Assembly (NCBI GenBank): GCA_003452935.1
Contig: DMMY01000025.1
Span: 69,802-133,801 of the forward strand
Source: Elusimicrobiota bacterium
GTDB taxonomy: Bacteria; Elusimicrobiota; Elusimicrobia; UBA1565; UBA9628
Direction: 5' to 3'
DNA length: 64,000 nt
Position numbers and translations under genes: made by a program. The notes under the pieces were generated by a model that made no database searches, had not been told where the DNA came from, and saw only the letters and a list, made by a program, of their open reading frames with translations. Positions 51,693-59,358 of the stretch are shown here, one piece after another (position 1 is the first letter of the stretch; every line of letters starts with the position of its first letter).

Positions 51693-53150
51693 TTACCGGG
51701 ATAGGCACCAGCGGCCGTCCTCGAGCAGCCAATCCTCGCTGCGCTCGCCGCTCTCCCCGGGCTTGGTCCATTGCGCGGTGATGCGGACAAGCGAGCCTTG
51801 CGCTTGGGCGCCGGTGATGGCGAAGGTCGAGCCGATTTCCTTGCCGGATTCCGAGGCCAGCTCTATGAAGGCCCGGCGCCGGCCTTTATAGGGAGGCGCG
51901 CTCTTGGCCGCGGCGCACAGGCAGGTGTCGAAGAAGCTGCCGAAAGCCCCTTGCGCCATGATCTGGTGGCAGAAATTGAACTGGTCCTTGGCGCTTTGCG
52001 CCATCAGCTCGTCCGGAGTCGGGGCGGAGGGTTTATCCTGCGCGGCGGAAACTGCTTCGTAGCGCGCAGGCGCGCGGCGCACCCTCTTCTTCAAGCCCGG
52101 CAGCAGAACCTCCGCCGCGGCAGAGTCCGAGGAGGCGGGGATTTGGGGAGGCTCGGCCTGCGCGAGCCGCGCGGAGGCGGCGGGCGTCCGGGATTTGCGC
52201 CGGCGCGGACGCGCGGCCTTGCGGACCGGGACGGCGGTCTGGACGTCCCCCGAGGCGTCCGGGGCCAGTTCCTTGGGCAATGCGGGGGCCTCGGCTGGGG
52301 CCGTTTGGTTTTGAGCTTGAGCCGCGGCAGGCGCCGGCGCGACGGCTGGCTGGGGCTGCGGCTTGACCTCCGGCAAAGGCTGCGGGGAGATTGTGGCGGC
52401 CTGGCGCGCGGATGGCCCCAGCAGCACATAAGCGCCGGCCAGAGCCGCGAAAAGTCCGCCCAAGAGCAAGGCCAGGCTCGCGGCCTTTCGAGCCTTGGGC
52501 GCGGGCGGGTTTTCGGGAGCCGAAATGAAGGGCTTCTCCGGCAGGGCCGGGGTTGGCGGCGAGATGGCGGGCGCGGGAGGCATGCTGTGGATTTGTTCTT
52601 GCTGCATCTGCTGGAATTGCGCGATGCGTCCCATTCCGCCGGGAGCCGGCGCCCGCCGGGGGCCTGCGGAGATATCCGGCGCCTTGGGCACCGGCTTCAT
52701 GGCTGGAACCGGGGGCAATGGGGCTGGCGCGGGCTCAAGCGGCATCGCCATGCGCGAGGCCTTGGCGTTTTCCGTCTCCGGAGGAGGGGCCGTGGGACCG
52801 GGGTCCGCAGGCGCGGGAGGGATAGCGGACTCTTTGGGCCGGGGGGGCTCAGCCGGGCTGTCGCGCAAGGAGCGGCCGCAATGGTTGCAGAACAGGGCGT
52901 CTTCGCTATTGCGGTGCCGGCAGTTCGGGCAGGGAAACAGGATCGGCGGCGGTGGGGTCAGAAGGGCGGGCTTGGGCTTGAAGAGGGCGTCGCGCAGCAG
53001 TTCGAAGTTGACGGCCGCTTTCCAATCCTCGGCTCGTTCCGAGCCGACGGGGCAGACGACGCTTTCGCCTTCGAATCCCGGCTGGCGGAGAAGTTCTTCG
53101 ATCTCGAAAGGCCCTTGGGGCGCCTTGCCATCGAAAAAATAGAACCGCAC
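51693..53150 (-). CDS. GYF_2/zinc-ribbon single-span membrane protein
   Basis: 485 aa, start GTG at 53150. Residues 1-55 look like the bacterial GYF_2 domain (FYFFDGKAPQGPFEIEELL). A zinc ribbon follows (CPNCRHRNSEDALFCNHCG). About 130 residues of Pro/Ala-rich linker lead to one membrane helix (SLALLLGGLFAALAGAYVLL, near residue 240). Then another Pro/Ala/Gln and Arg-rich linker and a folded C-terminal domain (about 375-485; FNFCHQIMAQGAFGSFFDTC). Cytosolic ribbon plus outer domain suggests an envelope scaffold or sensor; function unknown. Confidence 0.78.
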   Translation of the reverse strand: MRFYFFDGKAPQGPFEIEELLRQPGFEGESVVCPVGSERAEDWKAAVNFELLRDALFKPKPALLTPPPPILFPCPNCRHRNSEDALFCNHCGRSLRDSPAEPPRPKESAIPPAPADPGPTAPPPETENAKASRMAMPLEPAPAPLPPVPAMKPVPKAPDISAGPRRAPAPGGMGRIAQFQQMQQEQIHSMPPAPAISPPTPALPEKPFISAPENPPAPKARKAASLALLLGGLFAALAGAYVLLGPSARQAATISPQPLPEVKPQPQPAVAPAPAAAQAQNQTAPAEAPALPKELAPDASGDVQTAVPVRKAARPRRRKSRTPAASARLAQAEPPQIPASSDSAAAEVLLPGLKKRVRRAPARYEAVSAAQDKPSAPTPDELMAQSAKDQFNFCHQIMAQGAFGSFFDTCLCAAAKSAPPYKGRRRAFIELASESGKEIGSTFAITGAQAQGSLVRITAQWTKPGESGERSEDWLLEDGRWCLSR

Positions 53151-53210
53151 GGCCCCATTTTAACCGGAAATTTTAAATTCCGCAAGACTTTTTTGTTACG
53201 GAATGCGACT

Positions 53211-54356
53211 CTATGTCCGGGGGCTTTCGGCTTTTTGCAGGTGGAGCCACCACAGGGAGAGGTTGAAGAGGTGGGATCCGCCGGCGGCGGCCCATAGGAA
53301 CCAGTGCAGTTTTCGGATCAGGACAAGAAAGAGGACGAGGTAGACGTAGTCGCGGCTGGCGACGCGCTCGAAGAAAAGATTCATTTTTCCGGAATGGTTT
53401 TTGGGCGCCCGCAGGATAAGCCACCAGACGGTGAACATGGAAAGCGCCAGGCCAGAGACCATGAGCAGCCCCGGCCAGAGGACCTCGGCTTGGGGCTGCG
53501 CCGTGCGCACGCCTAGGGGGATCGCGATAAAGATGGCCAGATGCGCGATGTGGTCCGCTCCCAGGTCGTATTGGGCTCCGGAGGCGGAGCAGAGGAGCTT
53601 GAGGCGCGCCACCTCGCCGTCGCAGCCGTCCAGTATGCAGCAGAACCATAAAAGCATGGCCCCCAGGACCTGTACAGGATAGGATCCGAAGGCCAGCCAG
53701 CCCGCGCCCAGCAGACCGAGAATCAGGCTGGCCGTGGTTATCTGGTTCGGCGTTACCGGAGTCCTGAGCAGCCATCGGGAGAGCGTCACCGAAAGACGGC
53801 GGTCGAAACGCGCGATGTAGCCGTCCGTGTCCTTGACCAGGCCGGCCAACAGCGTTTTTTCCGAGCGCTGGATCGCGTCCGGCTCGTCTAGGCTCATCCA
53901 ATCAGCCGATTCCCAGAGCCGGCCGGAGCCTTGCGCCAAAGCCGCTTCGGGCAGGCTGGCCCGTGAAAAGACAGAACTCGCGGGATGCCAAGCCGCCACG
54001 AGCCGATTATCCCGGGCCCAGAGCAACGGCTGCCTTGATTCCGAGGCAACGGCAAGAAAGCGCTCGATAGCGTCGCCTTGGGGAAGTCCGGCGGCGTCCA
54101 TGGCCAGGATCGGCAGTTCGGGATCGAGTCTTTGACCGCAGTCCGCCGGAGCGGCGCACTCTATGGGGGTCGCGCCGAAGCCCGCCATTTGCCGGCTCCA
54201 GCGCCGGGCGAACTCCGGGTCCGGAGTCGAGATGAGGATGCGCTTGGGCGAGATATGGTCGGCGATGCGCTGCGCAAGGCGCAGGATGGCCGGGATGCCG
54301 GCGATAAGGGGCTGGTCTTGGGCCGGACCGAGAACGACCTCGATGGGATGAGGCAT
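53211..54356 (-). CDS. CDP-alcohol phosphatidyltransferase with degenerate nucleotidyltransferase-like N-terminus
   Basis: 381 aa. The C-terminal half is a CDP-OH-P enzyme: DGCDGEVAR followed by SGAQYDLGADH gives the family motif D-x2-D-G-x2-A-R-x8-G-x3-D-x3-D, among about six helices. The N-terminal 190 residues resemble the sugar nucleotidyltransferase half of bifunctional inositol-phosphate cytidylyl/DIPP synthases in layout, but the Gly-rich LAAGxGxR loop is missing (VVLGPAQDQPLIAG instead). Possible role in synthesis of an inositol-type phosphodiester (solute or lipid head); the donor activity may reside elsewhere. Confidence 0.8.
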   Translation of the reverse strand: MPHPIEVVLGPAQDQPLIAGIPAILRLAQRIADHISPKRILISTPDPEFARRWSRQMAGFGATPIECAAPADCGQRLDPELPILAMDAAGLPQGDAIERFLAVASESRQPLLWARDNRLVAAWHPASSVFSRASLPEAALAQGSGRLWESADWMSLDEPDAIQRSEKTLLAGLVKDTDGYIARFDRRLSVTLSRWLLRTPVTPNQITTASLILGLLGAGWLAFGSYPVQVLGAMLLWFCCILDGCDGEVARLKLLCSASGAQYDLGADHIAHLAIFIAIPLGVRTAQPQAEVLWPGLLMVSGLALSMFTVWWLILRAPKNHSGKMNLFFERVASRDYVYLVLFLVLIRKLHWFLWAAAGGSHLFNLSLWWLHLQKAESPRT

Positions 54357-54411
54357 CGGTATTAGGAGAAATTATACCAATTGCCTCGGCCGCCAGGAAC
54401 AGGCCCGCCGA

Positions 54412-54870
54412 TCAGGAAGGCTTGGGGCGTTCGTTGATTCCCGGGGATTGCTCTTTCGGCGGAGCGGCCGTATGGAGGACGTGATGCAAGGAATCCGCCA
54501 AAGTGTTCATGGGAACCGGCTTGCGGAGGAATTCCACGACGTTGGCTTCCTGCCGGATCATGGCGACGGTCGTGGCCTCGATATGACTTCCCGAAACCAC
54601 GATGATCGGGATGCTGGCATTTCCAGCTCCCTGAAGTGCGCGGATGAATTCATATCCGCCTTGGCCCGGCATCATCAGGTCCGTGATGATGAGGTCCGGC
54701 GGGCGCTGGGCGACTTTTTCGGCCGCCTCGGTGCCGTTCGTGGCCGTCACGACGTCGAAGCCTTCCAGTTGCGCGGCCATTTCCAGGAAGGTGAGCACGT
54801 TGGTGTCGTCGTCGACGATGAGGATGCGCTTGTCCTTGGGATTGGCAAGAGGCTGATTTTTGGATTCCAT
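54412..54870 (-). CDS. Stand-alone receiver protein
   Basis: ATG at 54870 with GGAGAG just upstream; longer frame rejected. 152 aa receiver: ILIVDDDTN, phospho-acceptor LIITDLMMPGQGGYEF, Ser in IIVVSGSH and Lys in FLRKPVP, with short unstructured ends. No output domain and no adjacent kinase. Confidence 0.9.
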   Translation of the reverse strand: MESKNQPLANPKDKRILIVDDDTNVLTFLEMAAQLEGFDVVTATNGTEAAEKVAQRPPDLIITDLMMPGQGGYEFIRALQGAGNASIPIIVVSGSHIEATTVAMIRQEANVVEFLRKPVPMNTLADSLHHVLHTAAPPKEQSPGINERPKPS

Positions 54871-55032
54871 GGCTCTCCAGTCCGAAATGCGCCTCTTAGT
54901 ATAGCGGATTGTCAAAAGATTTCAAGGGGTTTGTGAAAGTGGTTCTCCCGGAGAGCGTTGCCGGGCGCTAAAAATGGGACCTTTAGCTCCGTTCTCCAGA
55001 CCGTTGGGCCCAGGCATTGTCGCGGGAGTTCA

Positions 55033-55038
55033 TATAAA
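55033..55038 (+). promoter_or_regulatory. -10 box for a leaderless oxidoreductase mRNA
   Basis: TATAAA ends 8 nt before the ATG at 55047. The intervening CTTAAAGC contains no ribosome site. No clear -35. Confidence 0.55.
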
Positions 55039-55046
55039 CTTAAAGC

Positions 55047-57083
55047 ATGAGGCGTTTCACGCGCGGGTTCGCGGTGTTGCTGTCCGTTCTGCAAATCTCA
55101 TTCTGCCTGGATCTCGACGTCTACGCGGCAGGGGGCCGGGCCGCCGTATCGGCGTCGAAGGGCGCGAGCCTCGCGCCGGTCAGCGTCGGGGGCTGGCTGG
55201 GCCCCATGCAGATGGGCCAGCCCCGGATTGTCCCGACCATAACAAATCCAGGCGTCGCTGCCGAGAATGTTCCGGCCGTCGCTGTCGGCGCTTCAGCCAT
55301 CTTGCCGGCGCATGCGGCCGCCTCTCTTGCCCATGACGGGGAGTCCGGTCCCGGCGCGATCCTTAAGGTTTCCGACCGGGTCAATGAGGATCTCGCTTTG
55401 CCGGGTCTGCGTCCGCAAGCTCCGGAAGAGTCAGCTCGCGGCGCCGCCGAACGGGTTTTCGCGGATATCGTCCATGAAAAGCTAATCTCCCCCGCTTCCG
55501 GCGAGGCTTCCTCGCGCAACGATGCCGCTGCTTCCGCCTCCCCGGGCCGCGACGCGGCCCGGCAGTCCGGCGAGACGGAAGACGAGCTGCTGGATGGATT
55601 GCGCGCCCTGCCCAAGAGCGCGTTTGATAAGCATCGCGGCAATGGCGCCTTGAGAGCCGGCGATACGGTCGTTATCGTCGGCGGGGGTTACGCCGGCGCC
55701 TTGGCCGCGCTGAACTTCAAACGCGCCAATCCGTCTATCAAGGTCGCGGTCATAGAGAAGCGTTCCTTGGAATCCTCCGCCGGCGGACCGGCGACATGCA
55801 AAGGCTGCATGGGCGGCATAGCCGCGACGGCGGTCGATCATCTGGCTGAGCTCGGCATTGATATCCCGGCGCATTTGGTCGTTGGCCAGGCTGACACGAT
55901 GGAACTGCGCAATCTCAATGATCCGGACGGCGCCGTGGCGGCTCCCGCGCCGCCGGCCGCGCATCACAAGGCGGTCTTTATCGCCAACGGCAACGGGCCC
56001 GCGGGGATGATTCACGGCAGCAACATCAGCTTCACGGCTTTCTTGCGCGCCGAGGCGGTGCGCCTGGGAGTTAAATTCATTGCCGGGGCGGCGACGAACG
56101 TGTTCGTTCCGCGGGACATCGCGCAAAAGGCTCTCGTGTTCTACCAAGCAAGCGGCGCCGCGGCGGAGAAAAGGACCCTCGTGACGGCGGACTTCGTCAT
56201 GAACGCCGCCGGGGTCAACGGCGGCAAGAATTTGCGCGTGATGCGGTACCATAGATCGGAAACGGGCCTTGACGTCGAGCCGATAGACACATCCGTTTGG
56301 ACCCACGCCGCCGGGATATTCGAATTGCAGCTCAGCGAGGCGGAAATCGCGGCCCTGAAACTGAATCCGCGGTCGTTCTATTATTGGTACGGGATGAAAA
56401 ACACGGAGGCCGTGCTCGGGATGCTCAAGACGCACGGCGACCTGCATTGGATGACGATCGTGATCGCCCCGAGCCCCGGCCTGTTTAACGGCAATAAGGA
56501 CAAGACGCAGACGCACAAGGATTTGGAGAAAATGTATTTTGACTTCTTGCGCCTGTCGAAAATAACGCAAGTGATCGGAGAGCGGCGGCCGCAGTGCCGC
56601 TGCGCCCCCCTGATCCCGTCGTCTTTGGCGCGCCAAATGATCTACCACAGGTACGTCGCGGTAGGCGACGCGAGCGGCGTCATGAAATATAAGAAGAATG
56701 GCATAGGCTATCTCATCGAGAATGCCAATGCTATCGTGGAGGCCGCGCTTTTGGACGGCGTGACCGCCTCGGCCCTCAAGGCGGCGACCTCAAGGCGGTT
56801 TTCCAGGGTCAGGCGGGACAATATCCTTGGGAAATTCATCTTCGCGGCCAGCAGGTTCATCAATGGGCTGCCTTTTCTCTCTTATGTCTACGAAGCGGTT
56901 TTGAGACACTCCGAGTCGGTCCGGCAATTCGCCTCCAGGCTCGTGCTCGGCAATACCGAGTTCGCGACGACCTATTTCGGGAATATGGTGAAGACTGCCG
57001 CGCACATGCTCGGGATGGACAAGCTCGTCGATAAATTCACGCGGCGTCCGAGGTCGCGCCTGCCTCTTGAGAAAGTTTTGTAG
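55047..57083 (+). CDS. Exported-leader FAD-dependent oxidoreductase
   Basis: 678 aa. Signal peptide (GFAVLLSVLQISFCLDLDVYA), then an Ala/Pro/Ser-rich spacer to about residue 190. The Rossmann FAD site is VVIVGGGYAGALAALNF with the ribose Glu in VAVIEKRS. A second FAD-contact region is RYVAVGDASGVMKYKKNG. Between them PATCKGCMGG and RRPQCRCAPL add paired cysteines. The core resembles geranylgeranyl-reductase/FAD-binding-3 proteins, but the substrate is unknown. Its last 12 nt including the stop form the start of the 60-bp island repeat, so before insertion it lay directly upstream of tRNA-Pro. Confidence 0.82.
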   Translation: MRRFTRGFAVLLSVLQISFCLDLDVYAAGGRAAVSASKGASLAPVSVGGWLGPMQMGQPRIVPTITNPGVAAENVPAVAVGASAILPAHAAASLAHDGESGPGAILKVSDRVNEDLALPGLRPQAPEESARGAAERVFADIVHEKLISPASGEASSRNDAAASASPGRDAARQSGETEDELLDGLRALPKSAFDKHRGNGALRAGDTVVIVGGGYAGALAALNFKRANPSIKVAVIEKRSLESSAGGPATCKGCMGGIAATAVDHLAELGIDIPAHLVVGQADTMELRNLNDPDGAVAAPAPPAAHHKAVFIANGNGPAGMIHGSNISFTAFLRAEAVRLGVKFIAGAATNVFVPRDIAQKALVFYQASGAAAEKRTLVTADFVMNAAGVNGGKNLRVMRYHRSETGLDVEPIDTSVWTHAAGIFELQLSEAEIAALKLNPRSFYYWYGMKNTEAVLGMLKTHGDLHWMTIVIAPSPGLFNGNKDKTQTHKDLEKMYFDFLRLSKITQVIGERRPQCRCAPLIPSSLARQMIYHRYVAVGDASGVMKYKKNGIGYLIENANAIVEAALLDGVTASALKAATSRRFSRVRRDNILGKFIFAASRFINGLPFLSYVYEAVLRHSESVRQFASRLVLGNTEFATTYFGNMVKTAAHMLGMDKLVDKFTRRPRSRLPLEKVL

Positions 57084-57131
57084 AATCAACGAATACGGGG
57101 CATAGCTCAATTGGCAGAGCGCCTGGTTTGG
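57072..57131 (+). repeat. Left 60-bp direct repeat of the tRNA-Pro island (att-like)
   Basis: Identical over all 60 nt to 59299-59358. Contains the last codons of the FAD gene, 12 nt of intergenic DNA and the first 36 nt of tRNA-Pro, stopping just after the anticodon. Confidence 0.93.
57096..57131 (+). pseudogene. Truncated 5' half of tRNA-Pro
   Basis: Acceptor 5' strand, D arm and anticodon stem-loop up to the anticodon TGG, then unrelated sequence. It lacks the 3' anticodon strand, T arm and acceptor partner, so it cannot fold as a tRNA. Confidence 0.9.
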
Positions 57132-57220
57132 AAGCAAGTCGGGATTGATTGACGGTCTGTGCCCCCTTTTGACCACCGTCGAGAAACCCATCACCTCACC
57201 TTGACCTGGCTTGGCCGTGT

Positions 57221-57637
57221 TTGGCGCCCTGGGATGCCCGGAGGACACCATGCTGGGCACAGTCTTCCGTCGGGTGGTTCTCCTATCGGGATCGGCGCGA
57301 TGCCAATAAACGCAAGACGATGTCGCTGTCTTCCCATGAATTCATCCGCCGCTTCCTCCTTCACACCGTACCGATATCCTTCATGCGCGTGCGCCACTTC
57401 GGCTTCCTCGCCAATCGACGCAAGAAAACCTGCCTCTCTCGTTGCCGCGAACTCATCGGTCTTGATCCGGAAATTCAGCGCGCTACTCCCAAGGCGACCG
57501 CGGAATTGGTCCTGGATCTGACCGGCAAGGATATTGGGCTCTGCCCCCGCTGCCGCGAAGGCCGCATGCGGGTGGTCGGCGTGCTTATCCCGTTGCATGG
57601 CATGCCTGCCAATGCACGGGTTCTGGACTCTTCATGA
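57221..57637 (+). pseudogene. IS91-family transposase fragment (C-terminal part)
   Basis: From about residue 20 the frame matches the conserved tail of IS91/IS801 rolling-circle transposases: FSYRDRRDANKRKTMSL, HEFIRRFLLHTVP, FMRVRHFGFLANRRKK, followed by a small CPRCREGRM knuckle near the end. The HUH/Tyr catalytic half is absent, and the first residues look unrelated, so it is a 5'-truncated remnant. Confidence 0.85.
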
Positions 57638-57831
57638 CTCTGCTTAAGCATCATCACCTCCATGGCCCTTGGCTTGCTCCGGTGAGCCAACGGGCCTCGC
57701 TGTCCCATTACCGCCTCCTGCCTCCACGGCCCTGCCCCTTGGCTCGAAGGACGCACTCTCCAGCCTTCACCCAGCATCGTCCCGCGCTTTTTCGGCAATT
57801 TAAAAATCCCGCTTTTTTCCTTGCGCTGCAC

Positions 57832-57934
57832 CCCTAACCCGGATACGATCCCCATAAGGCGGAGCGAAGCGGCTTCGTCCAATAAGTTTTATCCGTAATG
57901 CTTCGCACAACGGATAAAACTCTCTACGTTAGGC
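57832..57934 (+). other. attC-like (integron cassette) site
   Basis: Bounded by CCCTAAC (57832-57838; consensus RYYYAAC, one mismatch) and GTTAGGC (57928-57934; fits GTTRRRY). Inside are a perfect 11-bp inverted repeat AGTTTTATCCG (57885-57895 with 57911-57921) and a palindrome CGAAGC-G-GCTTCG. Downstream, the first toxin-antitoxin unit ends with its TAA stop inside GCCTAAC (58568-58574), as in integron gene cassettes. The L boxes are not clear, so the call is tentative. Confidence 0.45.
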
Positions 57935-57980
57935 CCAGCCGCTGCCCAGTTGGCAGGCGTGGGAAGCTCCCAGATTGTTG

Positions 57981-58009
57981 TTGACAAAAGGCACACAACG
58001 TATTAAACT
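57981..58009 (+). promoter_or_regulatory. Promoter of the first toxin-antitoxin unit
   Basis: TTGACA (57981-57986), 17-nt spacer, TAAACT (58004-58009). The GTG start codon follows after 8 nt, implying a leaderless transcript. Confidence 0.7.
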
Positions 58010-58017
58010 CAAAATAG

Positions 58018-58293
58018 GTGAAAATAATCCGGTGGGACGGCGAGAAGAACGAGTGGCTGAAGGCGCATCGACATGTTGGATTTGAACAAGTTGCGCTAAA
58101 GATCGAGGCTGAAGATGTCCTTGACCTCGTTGAGCACTGTAATAAGGAGCGGTATCCGAATCAGCGGATATTCATCGTCGAAATAGCCGGCTATGCGCAT
58201 CTGGTCCCATTTGTGGAAACGCAGAGTGAGATTTTTCTAAAGACCATCATCCCAAACCGACAAGCAACGAAGCGGTATTTGGGCGGAGGCTGA
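58018..58293 (+). CDS. BrnT-like toxin of a type II toxin-antitoxin pair
   Basis: 91 aa, GTG start 8 nt after a -10 box and without a ribosome site. Pattern: IRWDGEKNEWLKAHRHVGFEQV at the start (given here in part: WDGEKNEWL), DVLDLVEHCNKERYPNQRIF, VEIAGYAHLVPFVE and FLKTIIPNRQATKRYL. This composition (W-D-x2-K-N, EHPNxxKYPxQ, FLKTIIPSRKATK) is that of small RNase-like toxins annotated BrnT or similar, paired with a CopG-like antitoxin. 4 nt separate it from the next gene. Confidence 0.8.
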   Translation: MKIIRWDGEKNEWLKAHRHVGFEQVALKIEAEDVLDLVEHCNKERYPNQRIFIVEIAGYAHLVPFVETQSEIFLKTIIPNRQATKRYLGGG

Positions 58294-58297
58294 AGAC

Positions 58298-58573
58298 ATG
58301 AACAGATTGAGCAATGAAGAAAAGCAGATTACGCGATCCTATGCTCGGGGCGAATGGAAGTCAGTTAAGAATCGCAAAGCAGAGGTTCGTCGTTATCGAT
58401 CGTACGTCCGCGACGCCCTTCAAAAGAGCAGTCGAGTCAACATTCGAATTTCGCCCCAAGATTTGGAAGGCATGCAGCAGCGGGCTCTTGAGGAAGGAAT
58501 CCCTTATCAGACCCTCATGGCTAGCGTCATTCACAAATATGTGGCTGGTCGGTTCGTCGAAAGGCGGGCCTAA
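58298..58573 (+). CDS. Ribbon-helix-helix-type antitoxin
   Basis: 91 aa, with GGAGG 8 nt before ATG, unlike the leaderless toxin. N-terminus LSNEEKQITRSYARGEWKSV, basic middle, then RVNIRISPQDLEGMQQRALEEG, PYQTLMASVIHKYVAGR, the usual CopG/RHH-like antitoxin tail. Its TAA stop is part of GCCTAAC. Confidence 0.82.
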   Translation: MNRLSNEEKQITRSYARGEWKSVKNRKAEVRRYRSYVRDALQKSSRVNIRISPQDLEGMQQRALEEGIPYQTLMASVIHKYVAGRFVERRA

Positions 58574-58607
58574 CATCCGGTTAGCGTGACCACAAACCTC
58601 TTGTGTT

Positions 58608-58634
58608 TTGACAGACAGTGGCGTACACTATACT
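58608..58634 (+). promoter_or_regulatory. Promoter of the BrnT gene
   Basis: TTGACA (58608-58613) and TATACT (58629-58634) with a short 15-nt spacer (or TACTAA at 17 nt). ATG at 58641 is 4-6 nt after the box. Confidence 0.55.
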
Positions 58635-58640
58635 AAGGCG

Positions 58641-58997
58641 ATGGCAAAATTCAGATTCGTCGAATGGCTGCTGCTCTGGCTGCAAGAGACTTCTAATTTT
58701 GAGTTTGAATGGGACGATGGCAATCGGACCAAGAGTGCGAAGAAGCATTCAGTGACGACCATTGAGGCGGAGGAGGTTTTCCTGTTGGGACAGGCGGCAC
58801 CGCTGGGTGTTCAAGTCAGTCCCCCTGTGCCAGAAGAAAGGCTGGGCATCATTGGGCCCACTTCTCAAGGCCGTATCTTGCATGTGGTCTTCACTCAGCG
58901 GGAGGGAAAAATCAGGCCTATCAGTGCTCGTCCCGCGCACAAAAAGGAGAGGTGTCTTTATGAAGCATACCTACGTGAAATCGCAAAGGGCCTATAG
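58641..58997 (+). CDS. brnT: BrnT-family toxin
   Basis: 118 aa with the BrnT core: FEWDDGNRTKSAKKHSVT, the beta segment RLGIIGPTSQGRILHVVFTQR and IRPISARPAHKKERCLYE, matching the RNase-toxin pattern (D-x-x-K...H-G-V; R-x-I-SAR-x-A). About 20 extra N-terminal residues (KFRFVEWLLLWLQETS) precede the usual start. No ribosome site; likely leaderless. The antitoxin start lies inside its 3' end (38-nt overlap). Confidence 0.87.
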   Translation: MAKFRFVEWLLLWLQETSNFEFEWDDGNRTKSAKKHSVTTIEAEEVFLLGQAAPLGVQVSPPVPEERLGIIGPTSQGRILHVVFTQREGKIRPISARPAHKKERCLYEAYLREIAKGL

Positions 58998-59208
58998 CGC
59001 ATCATCAGTCTTTGACAAAGCGCAGATCCTTGATGCTGCAAAACGCCTAAAGAAGAAGAGAAAGCTTCCAACTAGTGTCGCGTTGGAGGAAGAGACTGTC
59101 AATGAGTTAAAGGCATTGGCTGAATGGCGAGGTGTGCCTTACCAAGTGCTAATGCGCATGTTCATAATCGACGGTCTGCATAGATCTCAAACGCATGGCG
59201 CACGCTAG
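58960..59208 (+). CDS. BrnA-like antitoxin
   Basis: 82 aa, ATG preceded by AAGGAGAGG. Basic N-terminus (KRLKKKRKLPTSVAL) followed by a ribbon-helix-helix-like end (EETVNELKALAEWRGVPYQVLMRMFI). The order toxin then antitoxin with overlap is that of brnTA. Stop near a degenerate copy (CTAGACATCGGG) of the sequence that follows the first antitoxin (CTAACATCCGG). Confidence 0.82.
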   Translation: MKHTYVKSQRAYSASSVFDKAQILDAAKRLKKKRKLPTSVALEEETVNELKALAEWRGVPYQVLMRMFIIDGLHRSQTHGAR

Positions 59209-59298
59209 ACATCGGGTTCTACCGGCGCGCAACGATAATTACCAGAAGGCACCAAGTACGGCATTCCCCTATTTCCCTGATCTCGCCGGTCCTGTAAT

Positions 59299-59358
59299 AA
59301 AGTTTTGTAGAATCAACGAATACGGGGCATAGCTCAATTGGCAGAGCGCCTGGTTTGG
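59299..59358 (+). repeat. Right 60-bp direct repeat of the island (att-like)
   Basis: Exact copy of 57072-57131; here it continues into the complete tRNA-Pro. It also holds a TAGAAT box 9 nt before the tRNA. Confidence 0.93.

Larger units (their letters stand above)
57132..59298 (+). mobile_element. 2.2-kb genomic island inserted at tRNA-Pro
   Basis: Region between the two 60-bp direct repeats. It has lower GC than the flanks and holds an IS91-family transposase remnant, an attC-like site, and two toxin-antitoxin modules. It carries no integrase, so movement would need a factor in trans or happened in the past. The stretch 57638-57831 has no gene I recognise. Confidence 0.8.

Noticed and set aside
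57096..57131. Second functional tRNA-Pro
   Set aside because: Only the first 36 nt are present and no complementary 3' half follows.
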